Positions 9,569 to 17,630 are shown, numbered from the stretch's first letter. The stretch is DNA of 37,165 nucleotides from Secundilactobacillus paracollinoides DSM 15502 = JCM 11969 (GCF_001311135.1 NZ_BBAG01000031.1:1-37165); one strand, 5' to 3'. Numbers and translations are program-made. Notes: generated by a model from the sequence alone, not told the origin.

Positions 9569-10168
9569 TCAGCCGACTTCCGTATTACGGTCATCAGCGC
9601 GATGATAGGTTTTAATTTGTTTTGACCGCATGAGCAACCCGTTCATGCCATCTTCGAGGTAGTGACGCAAAAACTGATACTGAGTTGTCATGGGTTGCGG
9701 ATCAGGATCAGTTAGCCACTGATCAACACTGGCGTAGAGGGAGTCGCCCAGCGTGCGTTGCAGAAACCGGCAGTAGTCGGTATCAATGGCGATGTGTTCG
9801 GCCTCACCCATGCTGACAAAAATACTACCGATCATGGTTTGTAAGTGCGTTTTAATGATCGTTTCAGGGGCATTTTGTACGTCTAACGGTAACAGTTGGC
9901 GATAAAAGTCATGATTTTCCACAAAGTAAGTGAGCATCCGCCGCAGCGTTTGCGGCCAAAACCGGTAGTTGCCGCAGTGTTTGATTGCGGTATCCGTTTC
10001 CGTCTGGTAGATCCACGCAAGCACATCGTACTTATCGTGGAAGTAATCATAAAAGGATTGGCGGCGCAAATTGGCTGTTTTCATGATACTGGTTACGGAA
10101 ATGTGATCGAACGGGTCGCTTACCACAAGTGATTTGGTCGCCTGTGCAATTTTATTTTTGGTGGTCAT
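9569..10168 (-). CDS. TetR/AcrR family regulator, DhaS-like
   Basis: This 199-aa protein has an N-terminal TetR helix-turn-helix (about residues 5-50: FDHISVTSIMKTANLRRQSFYDYF), with the YDYF signature at the end of the recognition helix. The C-terminal half fits the type found in DhaS-like TetR proteins of lactobacilli. ATG 10168 is chosen because GGAGG lies 7 bases upstream; the in-frame ATG at 10174 would be only one base from it. It is divergent from fabI with 180 bases between, so fabI is a plausible target, though no operator was identified. Confidence 0.85.
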   Translation of the reverse strand: MTTKNKIAQATKSLVVSDPFDHISVTSIMKTANLRRQSFYDYFHDKYDVLAWIYQTETDTAIKHCGNYRFWPQTLRRMLTYFVENHDFYRQLLPLDVQNAPETIIKTHLQTMIGSIFVSMGEAEHIAIDTDYCRFLQRTLGDSLYASVDQWLTDPDPQPMTTQYQFLRHYLEDGMNGLLMRSKQIKTYHRADDRNTEVG

Positions 10169-10246
10169 TTGCATCCCTCCGAGGTGTTACCGCTATTATA
10201 CCGCGTTTTCCGGTGGGTGCCAGTTTCGACCGTTGAAGAGGATGAT

Positions 10247-10275
10247 TTGTCAGCACCTCGCAAAAATTGTAAAAT
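10247..10275 (+). promoter_or_regulatory. fabI promoter
   Basis: TTGTCA (10247-10252) and TAAAAT (10270-10275) with 17-base spacing, about 74 bases before the GTG start. Confidence 0.7.
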
Positions 10276-10348
10276 AATGCTACGTGCGATAGTTAACGGC
10301 GTGAACGTCATTATTTATGTGACCATTAATTTAGAGGAGTGAATTCCA

Positions 10349-11106
10349 GTGAGCGGTATTTTAGATGGAAAAAAGATTGTGATTATGGGGGTTGCCAACA
10401 AGCGAAGCCTAGCATACGGCTGCTATCAGGCGTTACAGGCGCAGGGGGCCCAGTTAATCTTAACGTATCAAAATGAACGGTTTAAGAAGAGTCTCAGCCG
10501 GTTTATCGACGAGGACGTCCAGTTAGTTGAATGTGATGTGGCGGACCCAGAAAACGTTAAAACGGCCTTTGCGACAATTAAAGCACAAGTCGGCAGCATT
10601 GACGGTATTATTCATGCAATTGCTTATGCAGACCCAGAAGCCTTATCTGGTGAAACGACGGATGCAGACTTGGATGCCTTCGAAAAGGCTGAGGTCATCA
10701 GCGTGTACTCCCTCATTTCTGTGGCCAAGTATGGTCGCGAAATCATGAATGATGGCGGCAGTATTGTGACCTTGACGTACATGGGGTCAGAACGCGCCAT
10801 TCCAAACTACAACATCATGGGGATTGCCAAAGCTGGCTTGGAAGCAACTGTGCGTTACCTTGCCCGCGACCTTGCCAACCAAAACATTCGGGTAAACGCC
10901 ATTTCAGCCGGCGCTGTTAAGACGTTAGCCGTAACGGGTGTGAAGGATTACAGCAAGTTGATCGAGTTGTCTAACTCGCGGACGGTCGATGGCGAAGGGG
11001 TCACGATTCAAGAAGTCGGCAACACGGCGGCCTTCCTGTTGAGCCACTGGCCACTGGCCTTGTTGGGGATACGATCTATGTTGATAAGGGAACGCATTTG
11101 ATGTAG
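10349..11106 (+). CDS. fabI: Enoyl-[acyl-carrier-protein] reductase (NADH), frame broken near 11044
   Basis: FabI reduces trans-2-enoyl-ACP, the last step of each fatty acid elongation cycle. It starts with GTG behind GAGGAG. It has the FabI-type cofactor site GVANKRSLAYG (14-24) and catalytic Y144 plus Y154-x6-K161. The last 20 or so residues are out of frame; one more C at 11044 (AGC-CCA) restores LLSPLATGLVGDTIYVDKG and a stop at 11106, giving the usual length of about 252 aa. In many lactobacilli fabI sits in the large fab cluster; here it is alone and divergent from a TetR gene, so it may be an extra or relocated copy. Confidence 0.92.
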
Positions 11107-11126
11107 CATTTTGTCACTTAAATCAT

Positions 11127-11172
11127 AAAAAAGAGGCTTGGAAATGGTTGTTATTTCCAGGTCTCTTTTTTA
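11127..11172 (+). terminator. fabI terminator
   Basis: AAAAAAGAG pairs with CTCTTTTTT around an inner GGAAAT/ATTTCC stem, ending in a T run. Confidence 0.85.
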
Positions 11173-11250
11173 TCGCTTAAGTTGGCCCTTTAACGGCTTT
11201 CTCAGACGACGATTACACGTTTTCGGACTCCGGGCACACAAAATGAGAGA

Positions 11251-11279
11251 TTGAATCTTCCAAAAATGCATGCTATACT
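11251..11279 (+). promoter_or_regulatory. Promoter of the ABC exporter operon
   Basis: TTGAAT (11251-11256), 17 bases, TATACT (11274-11279) with TGC before it (extended -10). It lies 41 bases before the permease start. Confidence 0.75.
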
Positions 11280-11320
11280 CAATTCAGTTATCAAGTGATA
11301 AACGAAATGGAGTGACAAGC

Positions 11321-12376
11321 ATGTATTTGGCTTATAAGGAAATGTTGCATTCAAAAGCGCGCTACCTGCTGATGATCCTAGTCATCATCCTAGTGTCTTA
11401 CCTGATCTATTTCTTGAGTGGGTTAGCTTTTGGTATCGCCAATAACAACCGGTCGGCAATTGACCGCTGGGATGCCAATAGCGTGGTCATCAGTAAGTAC
11501 GCCAACAATAGTTTGGCGTCTTCAAAATTGTCACAGGAAACGTTGCCGAGCAATTTAAAAACAACCACCAACCGGCAGCCAGTTGCTGAAAGCATGTCCG
11601 TAGCGGCAAATAGTGGGCATAACACGAACGTGACTGTCTTGGGCATCAACGCTAACGGGTTCTTGGCCCCGACACTGGTCAGCGGTCATCAGCCCAAACG
11701 TACGCACGAAATCGTCGTTGATGACAGTCTGCTGACAAACGGGTTAAAACAGGGCAGCACCGTTACTCTGAATGGTGGCGACCAGCGCTACAAGATCGTT
11801 GGGGTGACCAAGAATAACCGGTTTAGTACCTTACCCGTTATTTTTATGAGTATTGGTAACTACCAAGCCTTTACCGGTACCCCAGGTCAAATTAGCGGCG
11901 TGGTCTTTAAAACTGCCGAAAATAGCGCACTAGGCAAGGGGTATCAGCGCCTTTCAATCAGCAAACTGATCAATAAACTACCAGGGTACAGCGCTGAGGT
12001 CAGCACGTTTGAATTAATGATCGGCTCATTATTTGTGATCATTGCGTTCATCATTGGCATCTTCATGTACATCATGACGATTGAAAAAACGCAGATGTAC
12101 GGGGTGATGCGGGCGCAAGGTATTTCGGGTGGACGTATGGTTCGCGCCTTACTGAGTCAGTCGTGGCTGATCGGCCTCATCGGCGTCGGTATCGGTCTGA
12201 TCCTCAATCAGCTGACAGTTCTCGTGATTCCAGCGGCTATGCCATATTACAGCAGTTGGCTGCTGGTGATCGCAGCGGCAGTGATTTTACTTGCGATGGT
12301 CGTATTGGGTGCGATGGTTTCCATTTGGCGGATCAACCGAATTGACCCGCTGGATGCGATTGGAGGGGACGCATAA
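11321..12376 (+). CDS. ABC exporter permease, FtsX family, HrtB-like
   Basis: A 351-aa membrane protein with the four-helix FtsX/MacB layout: one helix near the N-terminus (about 15-37), a long extracytoplasmic domain, and three helices in the last 130 residues (SLFVIIAFIIGIFMYIM, SWLIGLIGVGIGLILN, WLLVIAAAVILLAMVVLG). Length and N-terminal pattern (MYLAYKEMLHSKARYLL, then YFLSGLAFGIANNNRSAIDRW) resemble HrtB, the permease of the heme exporter HrtBA in lactic acid bacteria. The substrate is inferred from this likeness and not proved. ATG 11321 follows TGGAGTG. Its stop overlaps the start of the ATPase gene (TAATG). Confidence 0.8.
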   Translation: MYLAYKEMLHSKARYLLMILVIILVSYLIYFLSGLAFGIANNNRSAIDRWDANSVVISKYANNSLASSKLSQETLPSNLKTTTNRQPVAESMSVAANSGHNTNVTVLGINANGFLAPTLVSGHQPKRTHEIVVDDSLLTNGLKQGSTVTLNGGDQRYKIVGVTKNNRFSTLPVIFMSIGNYQAFTGTPGQISGVVFKTAENSALGKGYQRLSISKLINKLPGYSAEVSTFELMIGSLFVIIAFIIGIFMYIMTIEKTQMYGVMRAQGISGGRMVRALLSQSWLIGLIGVGIGLILNQLTVLVIPAAMPYYSSWLLVIAAAVILLAMVVLGAMVSIWRINRIDPLDAIGGDA

Positions 12377-13059
12377 TGGCATTGATGACGTTAAAGAAGG
12401 TTGTGAAACAATTTGGTCAGGGGGACACGGTCGTTAACGCTGTCACCCCAACGGATCTCAGTGTTGATGCAGGAGAATTTCTGGCGCTAACTGGGCCGTC
12501 CGGTTCTGGGAAAACGACTTTGCTGACGATGATGGGCGGTTTGCAGACGCCAACGAGTGGGCAGATTCTGTTAGGTGATCGTGACATTGCGCAGCTCTCA
12601 GAACATGACCGGTCACAGTTACGGTTTGCCGACTTTGGGTTTATCCTGCAGGCGTCAAACCTTGTTCCATATTTGACCGTCCAGGAACAGCTGTCGTTAG
12701 TGGATCGCATCACCAAAAATAAGCAGCCAGACCGTCAGCAACGATTGCTCACTGACCTTGGGATCTGGGATCAGCGTGGGCATTATCCCAATGAATTATC
12801 GGGTGGTCAGCGGCAACGGGTAGCGATTGCCAGGGCGTTTTATCACCAACCCAAAATGATATTTGCGGATGAACCCACCGCGAGTTTGGACGCTGCCCGC
12901 GCGGTTAAAGTCGTCCAAACAATGGCTCAAATGGCGCATGATAATCAACAGGCCATTGTGATGATCACGCATGACGACCGGCTTTTGACGTACACGGACC
13001 GGGTCATGGTGATGACGGATGGGGTGTTGACTGCAGCTGATAAAGCAATGTTTCATTGA
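12376..13059 (+). CDS. ABC exporter ATP-binding protein, HrtA-like
   Basis: The 227-aa ATPase has Walker A GPSGSGKTT, the signature LSGGQRQRVAIARAF, Walker B MIFADEPTASLD and the H-loop MITHDDRLLTYTDRV. It is of the LolD/MacB/HrtA class that pairs with FtsX-type permeases. It is translationally coupled to the permease by a one-base overlap and followed by a strong terminator, so the two genes form a complete exporter operon. Heme efflux is possible; bacteriocin or lipid export is an alternative. Confidence 0.88.
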   Translation: MALMTLKKVVKQFGQGDTVVNAVTPTDLSVDAGEFLALTGPSGSGKTTLLTMMGGLQTPTSGQILLGDRDIAQLSEHDRSQLRFADFGFILQASNLVPYLTVQEQLSLVDRITKNKQPDRQQRLLTDLGIWDQRGHYPNELSGGQRQRVAIARAFYHQPKMIFADEPTASLDAARAVKVVQTMAQMAHDNQQAIVMITHDDRLLTYTDRVMVMTDGVLTAADKAMFH

Positions 13060-13070
13060 AAAATTGACGT

Positions 13071-13119
13071 CAAAAGGCTCACGCTGGAATTCAGATTGAA
13101 TTCGGGTGTGAGCCTTTTG
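13071..13119. terminator. Bidirectional terminator
   Basis: CAAAAGGCTCAC (13071-13082) pairs with GTGAGCCTTTTG (13108-13119), with GAATTCAGATTGAATTC in the loop region. It lies between two convergent genes. Confidence 0.8.
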
Positions 13120-13127
13120 GTATTGGA

Positions 13128-14026
13128 CTATGCTGTTATAAATGCTGGGTTAGTATAGGCTGGATCGGGGTAGGTATAGAAGCCCTCACCGGTTTCTGCT
13201 CCGAGCTTATTATGGTTAACATATTCCGATTGTAGTTTGTCGGCGACGAGCTGATAACGCTCATCATTTGTCTGCTGGTAGAAGCCTTTGGCAATGTTGA
13301 CAGCTGTTCGCAACCCCATGAGGTCTAGAAAGCCAAACGGCCCACGGTCAACGCCCATGCTGACCATCCAGTCTTTGTCGATCGAGTGCGGGTCTGAATT
13401 GCCATCGGCCCAAAGAAATAGGGCAGCGTAGATCATTGGCAGAAAAATCGAATTCATGACGTAACCTGACACTTCTTTTTGTATCTTGATCGGAATCATT
13501 TGCAGTTGTTTAGCAACATCAACCGCATCGTCAATTGCCTGAGTTGGCGTGCCTTCAGCCCACATAATTTCAGCAACGTTGTGGATCCAAATTTGATTGG
13601 CAAAATGCATGGCTAAAAAGCGCGCTGGATTAGGCGCGTATTTGATCAGTTCGCTAGGCAACAGAGTTGAAGAATTGGTGAGCAGCAGTGTGTCCGCGGT
13701 AATCAGTGGCTTAAGCTGATCATAAACGCTTTCCTTGATGGCCGGCTGTTCCGGCACAGCTTCAATGATGACATCGGCGTTGAGGCCAGCCTTTGCGATA
13801 TCACTAGTGTAGGTTAACCGTGAAGCGGCTTCTTCCAATGCGGTATCAGTCGCGTTGAGATCGCGTTGAAACTGAGCAGGTAGGTGGCCACCCGAAGTTT
13901 TGCGGCGTCCACGGCATCGTCCGAAATATCGTAAATTACAGTTGGAATGCCGGAATAAGCTGACTGATAAGCAATTTGAGACCCTAATACGCCGCCACCC
14001 AGGACGACCAGTTTGTTGATGTTCAT
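13128..14026 (-). CDS. 3-hydroxyacyl-CoA dehydrogenase family protein, frame broken near 13876
   Basis: The protein has an N-terminal NAD-binding fold (INKLVVLGGGVLGSQIAYQ, GxGxxG type) and the 3-hydroxyacyl-CoA dehydrogenase pattern further on (ADVIIEAVPEQ, LLLTNSSTLLPSELI, PARFLAMHFANQIW, KEVSGYVMNSIF). Near 13876 one C is missing; adding it gives VATYLPQFQRDLNATDTALEEA and a continuous protein of about 299 aa. The ATG at 14026 has GGGAGGG upstream. No other beta-oxidation genes are near, and lactobacilli mostly lack that pathway, so the true substrate may be another 3-hydroxy acid. Confidence 0.85.
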
Positions 14027-14121
14027 AATGAACCCTCCCTTTGTTTGGGACGAGTGTAGCATGATAGTTGACAAAACGCTATTGATAAGGCTTTCGTGAA
14101 CAGCCGTCTATTAAGACAATA

Positions 14122-14154
14122 AAAAAGCCACTGGCGCAAATGGTCAGTGGCTTT
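14122..14154 (-). terminator. Terminator of the cytochrome b5-like gene
   Basis: AAAGCCACTG (14124-14133) pairs with CAGTGGCTTT (14145-14154); the T run is on the minus strand, directly downstream of the gene that ends at 14163. Confidence 0.8.
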
Positions 14155-14162
14155 AACGTCAT

Positions 14163-14395
14163 CTAAGCTAATTTTCCGACAACCGGGAGTGATCCTAAGA
14201 CAGCTTTACCATGTGGTGCTTGGGAAATGGCATCAGTGAGGTCTTGGCCCGCTAAGTTGCATGATGTTTGCCTGCTTGCCAGGCTTCCACACCGGTGACG
14301 TCATAAACAACGCCTTCAACGGCAACGTATGCCTTGTGGCCGTCTTGACCATCAAATTGTTTGAGTTCTTCTACTGTGAAAGTTTTTTCTGCCAT
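14163..14395 (-). CDS. Small cytochrome b5-like heme-binding protein, frame broken near 14260
   Basis: A small gene of about 77 aa. The reading on the minus strand begins MAEKTFTVEELKQFDGQDG, continues YVAVEGVVYDVTGVEAW, and after adding one G (CATCATGGC in place of CATCATGC) reaches KHHGNLAGQDLTDAI, QAPHGKAVLGSLPVVG and a stop at 14163. This is the bacterial cytochrome b5-like heme/steroid-binding fold: the two heme histidines are expected in KHHGN and APHG. No signal peptide is seen, so it is probably cytoplasmic. Its role in lactobacilli, which generally take up heme rather than make it, is unknown. Upstream there is a GTGGG ribosome site. Confidence 0.8.
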
Positions 14396-14584
14396 ATGGC
14401 CCACCTCATTTATCATTTGATAGGTCTAGTATAACTCATTTATCGGATGAAAACTTATTGAACGACTGTTTTGTACTTTTTTTGTTATGTATTTTTTTGG
14501 GTGTTGGGGGCGATTGTTTGGAATGAGGTGGGCTTGGTGTGGTGGTTGATGGGTTTATGGGATGGAGCGGAGCGTGATTTTTTA

Positions 14585-14620
14585 GGCGCCACCCTTTATC
14601 CGCTTCTGGTTTCGCAGTTT
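14585..14620 (-). repeat. Family-2 element arm (partial)
   Basis: On the minus strand this has the family-2 start (CTGCGAAACCAG, then AAAGGGTGG). The inner hairpin is absent. The same 100-base stretch recurs at 14858-14955, which shows tandem duplication of the flank. Confidence 0.55.
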
Positions 14621-14670
14621 TTGCTGTTATGTTTAATGAAGGTTTAGTACATAGTGTATCTATTTTATAT

Positions 14671-14712
14671 AGCGGTAACGTGCTCCGCCCCCTAAACGCT
14701 TTTTTCCGCACT
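14671..14712 (-). repeat. Family-2 element without inner hairpin
   Basis: Minus strand: GTGCGG, a poly-A stretch, GCGTTTAGGGGGCGGAGC and then directly ACGTTACCGC. The outer arms are present but the inner stem is missing, so this is a deleted or minimal form. Confidence 0.6.
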
Positions 14713-14761
14713 TTTTTATCCTTCGATAATTAACCATATTATAGTGCATTTCCCCTATATA

Positions 14762-14888
14762 GCCGAAACGTGCTACACGAGGCAAAGGGTTGCACCTAAG
14801 GGACTTCGACCACAAATTCCAAGACCAGGAATTTCTGGTCAAAGTCCCTTATGCTCCACCCTTTAACCGCCCCTGGTTTCGCACTCTT
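14762..14888 (-). repeat. Family-2 hairpin element
   Basis: Outer arms read GAAACGTGC on one side and GGTTTCGCAC on the other. The inner stem centres on AAATTCC (14814-14820) and GGAATTT (14828-14834) and extends through CAAAGTCCCTTATG. About 127 bases long, with no coding potential. Confidence 0.75.
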
Positions 14889-14940
14889 TGAGCTAATATG
14901 TAATAAAGGTTTGCGGTACCTAGTGCGTCTATTTTATATA

Positions 14941-15064
14941 GCCGAAACGTGTTCCAGCAGGCAGAGGCTACTGCATAAGCCAACTCTGGCACAAATGCCA
15001 AGTTCAGGCATTTATGCCAGAGTTAGCTTATGCTCCGCCCTCTAACCGCCTGCTTCCACACTCT
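14941..15064 (-). repeat. Family-2 hairpin element
   Basis: It is adjacent to the previous copy. The inner stem uses AACTCTGGCA/TGCCAGAGTT with apex AAATGCC/GGCATTT, different from its neighbour but still self-complementary. Its minus-strand start TAGAGTGTGGAAGC lies right behind the T run of the small-RNA terminator. Confidence 0.75.
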
Positions 15065-15211
15065 ACAAAAAAACCGCCTGATAGTAGGGTCAGGCGGCAA
15101 GGTAGAACCGGTTGTTATGGAGGGGGAGTTGCTGCGGACCGATGGTGTTACCACCAGGGTCATTAATAACCGAACGGGTAGGGGGAGCAGTACTCCATAG
15201 TCCCGGCTCAT
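15062..15211 (-). ncRNA. Candidate small RNA with C-rich motifs
   Basis: On the minus strand a TATAAT box (15217-15222) is followed by about 150 bases and a strong terminator (CCGCCTG 15074-15080 with CAGGCGG 15091-15097, then T7). The transcript can fold: TATGGAG/CTCCATA (15117-15123 with 15193-15199) encloses GACC-TGGTG-GTAA-CACCA-GGTC, a hairpin capped by a GNRA tetraloop (core at 15143-15156). The motif CTCCCCCT occurs twice (15180-15187 and 15121-15128), complementary to Shine-Dalgarno-like sequence. A 62-codon frame crosses it but has no ribosome site and runs through the terminator, so a protein is unlikely. Confidence 0.55.
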
Positions 15212-15273
15212 ACATAATTATAACTAATTTTTGACAAAGTCAAAGTAAAAACACTCAATTTTTTAATAAAAGT

Positions 15274-15287
15274 TGGAATCGATTTCA
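15274..15287 (+). promoter_or_regulatory. cre-like site before the SPFH gene
   Basis: TGGAATCGATTTCA matches TGWAANCGNTNWCA at 13 of 14 positions. A TATAAT box follows at about 15312. CcpA control of the SPFH gene is possible. Confidence 0.45.
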
Positions 15288-15385
15288 ATGAAACGTTATC
15301 TTGACTGCCTTATAATAGAGCATGAAGGAAGACAGAAGGGTACGTTTCAGCATCAGCCCTTTTCTATAAGCCGTTTCATCATGAT

Positions 15386-15421
15386 CGTTAAACAGTTCTA
15401 ATACTAAGCATTAGTTTAACG
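15386..15421 (+). other. Inverted repeat in the SPFH leader
   Basis: CGTTAAAC (15386-15393) pairs with GTTTAACG (15414-15421), with an inner CTAAT/ATTAG. There is no T run, so it is more likely an operator or an mRNA hairpin just upstream of the ribosome site than a terminator. Confidence 0.4.
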
Positions 15422-15447
15422 AATTGTGGGAAAGTGAGGGGTTTCAA

Positions 15448-16302
15448 ATGACTGAAAAAACAGTCTTTCACGTAAATGGGTATTTAGGGTTGATTATCGC
15501 CATCGCACTGCTGCTTTTGGGCGGTTGATGCATTTGGCTGCAAACAATTGCGTCGGTCGTTATTGGTGTCCTTTTGATCATTGTTGCGCTGATTGCTGGC
15601 AGTTCACTGACCATTATTGCACCGAATGAAGCGAAGGCACTGACGTTTTTTGGTCAGTATGTCGGCACCATTCGACAAGCGGGATTGTTTATGACGATTC
15701 CGCTGACCAATAAGACACCGGTATCATTGCGGGTCAGAAACTTTAATAGTAGTTTGCTGAAGGTGAACGATCTGCGCGGGAACCCGGTGGAAATTGCGGC
15801 TGTAATCGTATTTAAGGTCGTGGATACTAGCAAAGCGCTGTTTGACGTGGACGATTATGAGCAGTTTGTGGAGATTCAAAGCGAATCGGCCATTCGTCAC
15901 ATGGCATCAGAATTTCCGTACGATGCGTTTGATGAAAGTGAAACCGTCACCTTGCGGAGCAATCCGACTGAGGTCTCTAATCAGCTGACTGAGGAATTGC
16001 AGTCACGGTTGGATATCGCTGGTGTTAAGGTCATTGAAACGAGATTGACGCACTTGGCCTACGCAACTGAAATTGCCAGTGCGATGTTGCAGCGACAACA
16101 GTCGGCAGCAATTCTGTCAGCTCGAAAGATCATTGTCGACGGTGCGGTGTCCATAACGGAGGACGCCATCCGCAAGCTGCAAGAAGATACAGACTTAGAA
16201 TTGTCAGATGACCGAAAATTGCAGCTGATCAATAATGTGATGGTGACGATTATTTCCGAACGTGGAACCCAGCCGGTGATTAATACTACGGAGACGAAGT
16301 AG
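15448..16302 (+). pseudogene. SPFH/band-7 membrane protein with an in-frame TGA at codon 27
   Basis: GAGGGG (15436-15441) precedes ATG 15448, and the frame stays open to 16302 except for TGA at 15526-15528. The first 26 codons encode a membrane helix start (GYLGLIIAIALLLLGG); after the TGA the same frame continues with another hydrophobic stretch and an SPFH domain (APNEAKALTFFGQYVGTIR, then LRVRNFNSS, ending near ISERGTQPVINT). SPFH proteins form membrane scaffolds. A single base change of TGG to TGA would explain the stop; sequencing error or a true nonsense mutation are both possible. Translation from the TTG at 15574 would give 242 aa without the first helix. Confidence 0.7.
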
Positions 16303-16410
16303 AGAGTGGAACAAATCGGTTAAAGACTGGAGCAGAAGCGGACTATGTTATAAAATCCCGGGTTTGGATTTTGTAACATAGTCCGCTTCTGTGCAAGTCT
16401 TTGGTTTGTG
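16300..16410 (+). repeat. Family-2 hairpin element overlapping the SPFH stop codon
   Basis: The element begins TAGAGAGTGGA, and its first three bases are the SPFH stop codon. The inner stem spans 16334-16390 with GCGGACTATGTTA/TAACATAGTCCGC and apex AAAATCC/GGATTTT. Confidence 0.75.
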
Positions 16411-16584
16411 TAACTCGTTTCGGCACGGTTGTCAAGAAAGTGACGACATTAGGTGAGATGGTCCGTTTGTGTGCAAGTCTTTTTGGTGTAACTCGTTTCG
16501 GCACGGTTGCCAAGAAAGCAGGGCAATAATGTTGTAACATAGTCCGCTTGTGTTCAACTCGTTTCGGCACGGTTGCCAAGAAAG
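16411..16584 (+). repeat. Three copies of a 30-base repeat
   Basis: Copies at 16411-16440, 16489-16518 and 16555-16584 share ACTCGTTTCGGCACGGTTG and CAAGAAAG and differ at two positions. Spacings are 78 and 66 bases. The segments between them resemble the right arm of the family-2 hairpin (GTAACATAGTCCGCTT), so this looks like tandem duplication of one arm. Confidence 0.8.
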
Positions 16585-16673
16585 CGACGACATAAGTTGC
16601 CATAGTCCTCTTATATACAATCTTCTACTTTCTGGAATTCAAGAGACGATAAAAAAAGACCATTTCAATCATG

Positions 16674-16722
16674 AAAAAGTACCCACTAATGACCAATGAG
16701 CGGTCAATAGTAGGTACTTTTT
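16674..16722. terminator. Bidirectional terminator
   Basis: AAAAAGTACC (16674-16683) pairs with GGTACTTTTT (16713-16722), with further pairing TGACC/GGTCA inside. On the minus strand it ends the aldo/keto reductase transcript. Confidence 0.8.
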
Positions 16723-16730
16723 TGAATTCA

Positions 16731-17576
16731 TCATAAAATATCCAATGGCAGTTTCCGAGTCGGCGCCGGAAATGCCACATCCAACAACGCCAATTCTGCC
16801 TTACTCAGTGTGATATCCATTGCAGCAACGTTGTCTGTCATGTGCTCCGGCTGAGCCGTTTTTGGAATGGCGAGCACTTGTGGCCGGTGAATGGCCCAGG
16901 CAAGAATGATCTGGTAAGCTGTCGCATTGTGCGCAGCGGCGACCTTCAGGACGTTTGCGTTGCCAGTCATATTGGCTCCTAGTGAATCGGCATTGCCAAC
17001 CGGGCTGTAAGCAATCATGGGCACGTTGTGATCAGTCTGCCAACCCAGAAGACTATATTCGATTCCCCGGCTGCCGAGGTTATACAGGTCTTCGTTAGCG
17101 GCGACTTTGTTACCGATCGGCAGGTCCCATAGTTCAGTCATGTCGTCGATATCGAAGTTCGAAACGCCCCAAGCTTTAATTTTGCCCTTGATCTGCATCC
17201 GCTCAAGCTCAGTGACCGTTTCAATCAACGGCGCCCCACCACGCCAGTGATAGAGGTAGAGGTCAACGTAGTCGGTACCAAGACGCTTGAGACTGTCATC
17301 CAGGTGGGCTTCAATTGTTTTTGCGATATTATTTGGCAGCACTTTTGAAATCAGGTACAGGTGGTCGCGGTCATAACCCTGGATCGCTTTGCCAACTAGT
17401 GTTTCCACTGCGCCCGACCCGTACATTTCTGCGGTGTCGATAACTTTGGCACCGGCATTAAGGCCGGCACGGATGGCATTAATTTCCTGTTTTTCGATAG
17501 CGGGGTCATCGCCCATGTGCCACGTGCCGATCCCGATGGCTGGTACGACTTGGTTATTAATGGTTACAGTTTTCAA
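16731..17576 (-). CDS. Aldo/keto reductase
   Basis: This 281-aa NADPH-dependent reductase has the complete catalytic tetrad D47 (VIDTAEMYG), Y52, K78 (LISKVLP) and H110 (LYLYHW). It also has the family signature region MQIKGKIKAWGVSNFD and the C-terminal cofactor site AIPKTAQPEHMTDN. The start is TTG 17576, with GGAAGGG 6 bases upstream. It lies 54 bases downstream of the NUDIX gene on the same strand and probably shares its transcript. The substrate is not predictable; members reduce small aldehydes and ketones such as 2,5-diketogluconate or methylglyoxal. Confidence 0.92.
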   Translation of the reverse strand: MKTVTINNQVVPAIGIGTWHMGDDPAIEKQEINAIRAGLNAGAKVIDTAEMYGSGAVETLVGKAIQGYDRDHLYLISKVLPNNIAKTIEAHLDDSLKRLGTDYVDLYLYHWRGGAPLIETVTELERMQIKGKIKAWGVSNFDIDDMTELWDLPIGNKVAANEDLYNLGSRGIEYSLLGWQTDHNVPMIAYSPVGNADSLGANMTGNANVLKVAAAHNATAYQIILAWAIHRPQVLAIPKTAQPEHMTDNVAAMDITLSKAELALLDVAFPAPTRKLPLDIL

Positions 17577-17630
17577 ATTAAACCCTTCCTTTGTTAGATC
17601 ATGACGATGGTTCGATGAGGGCGGCGGCCT

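Noticed and set aside
9313..9615. 100-aa plus-strand reading
   Set aside because: It runs through repeat copy B and overlaps the end of the tetR gene; no start signal.
15023..15211. 62-aa minus-strand reading
   Set aside because: No ribosome site, and it passes through a strong terminator; the region is better read as a small RNA.
16411..16584. Possible CRISPR array
   Set aside because: Only three units, unequal spacers that resemble each other and the neighbouring hairpin, and no cas genes in the window.
16343..16603. Minus-strand reading of 86 aa with repeated FLATVPKRV
   Set aside because: It only translates the 30-base repeats; there is no ribosome site and composition is not protein-like.
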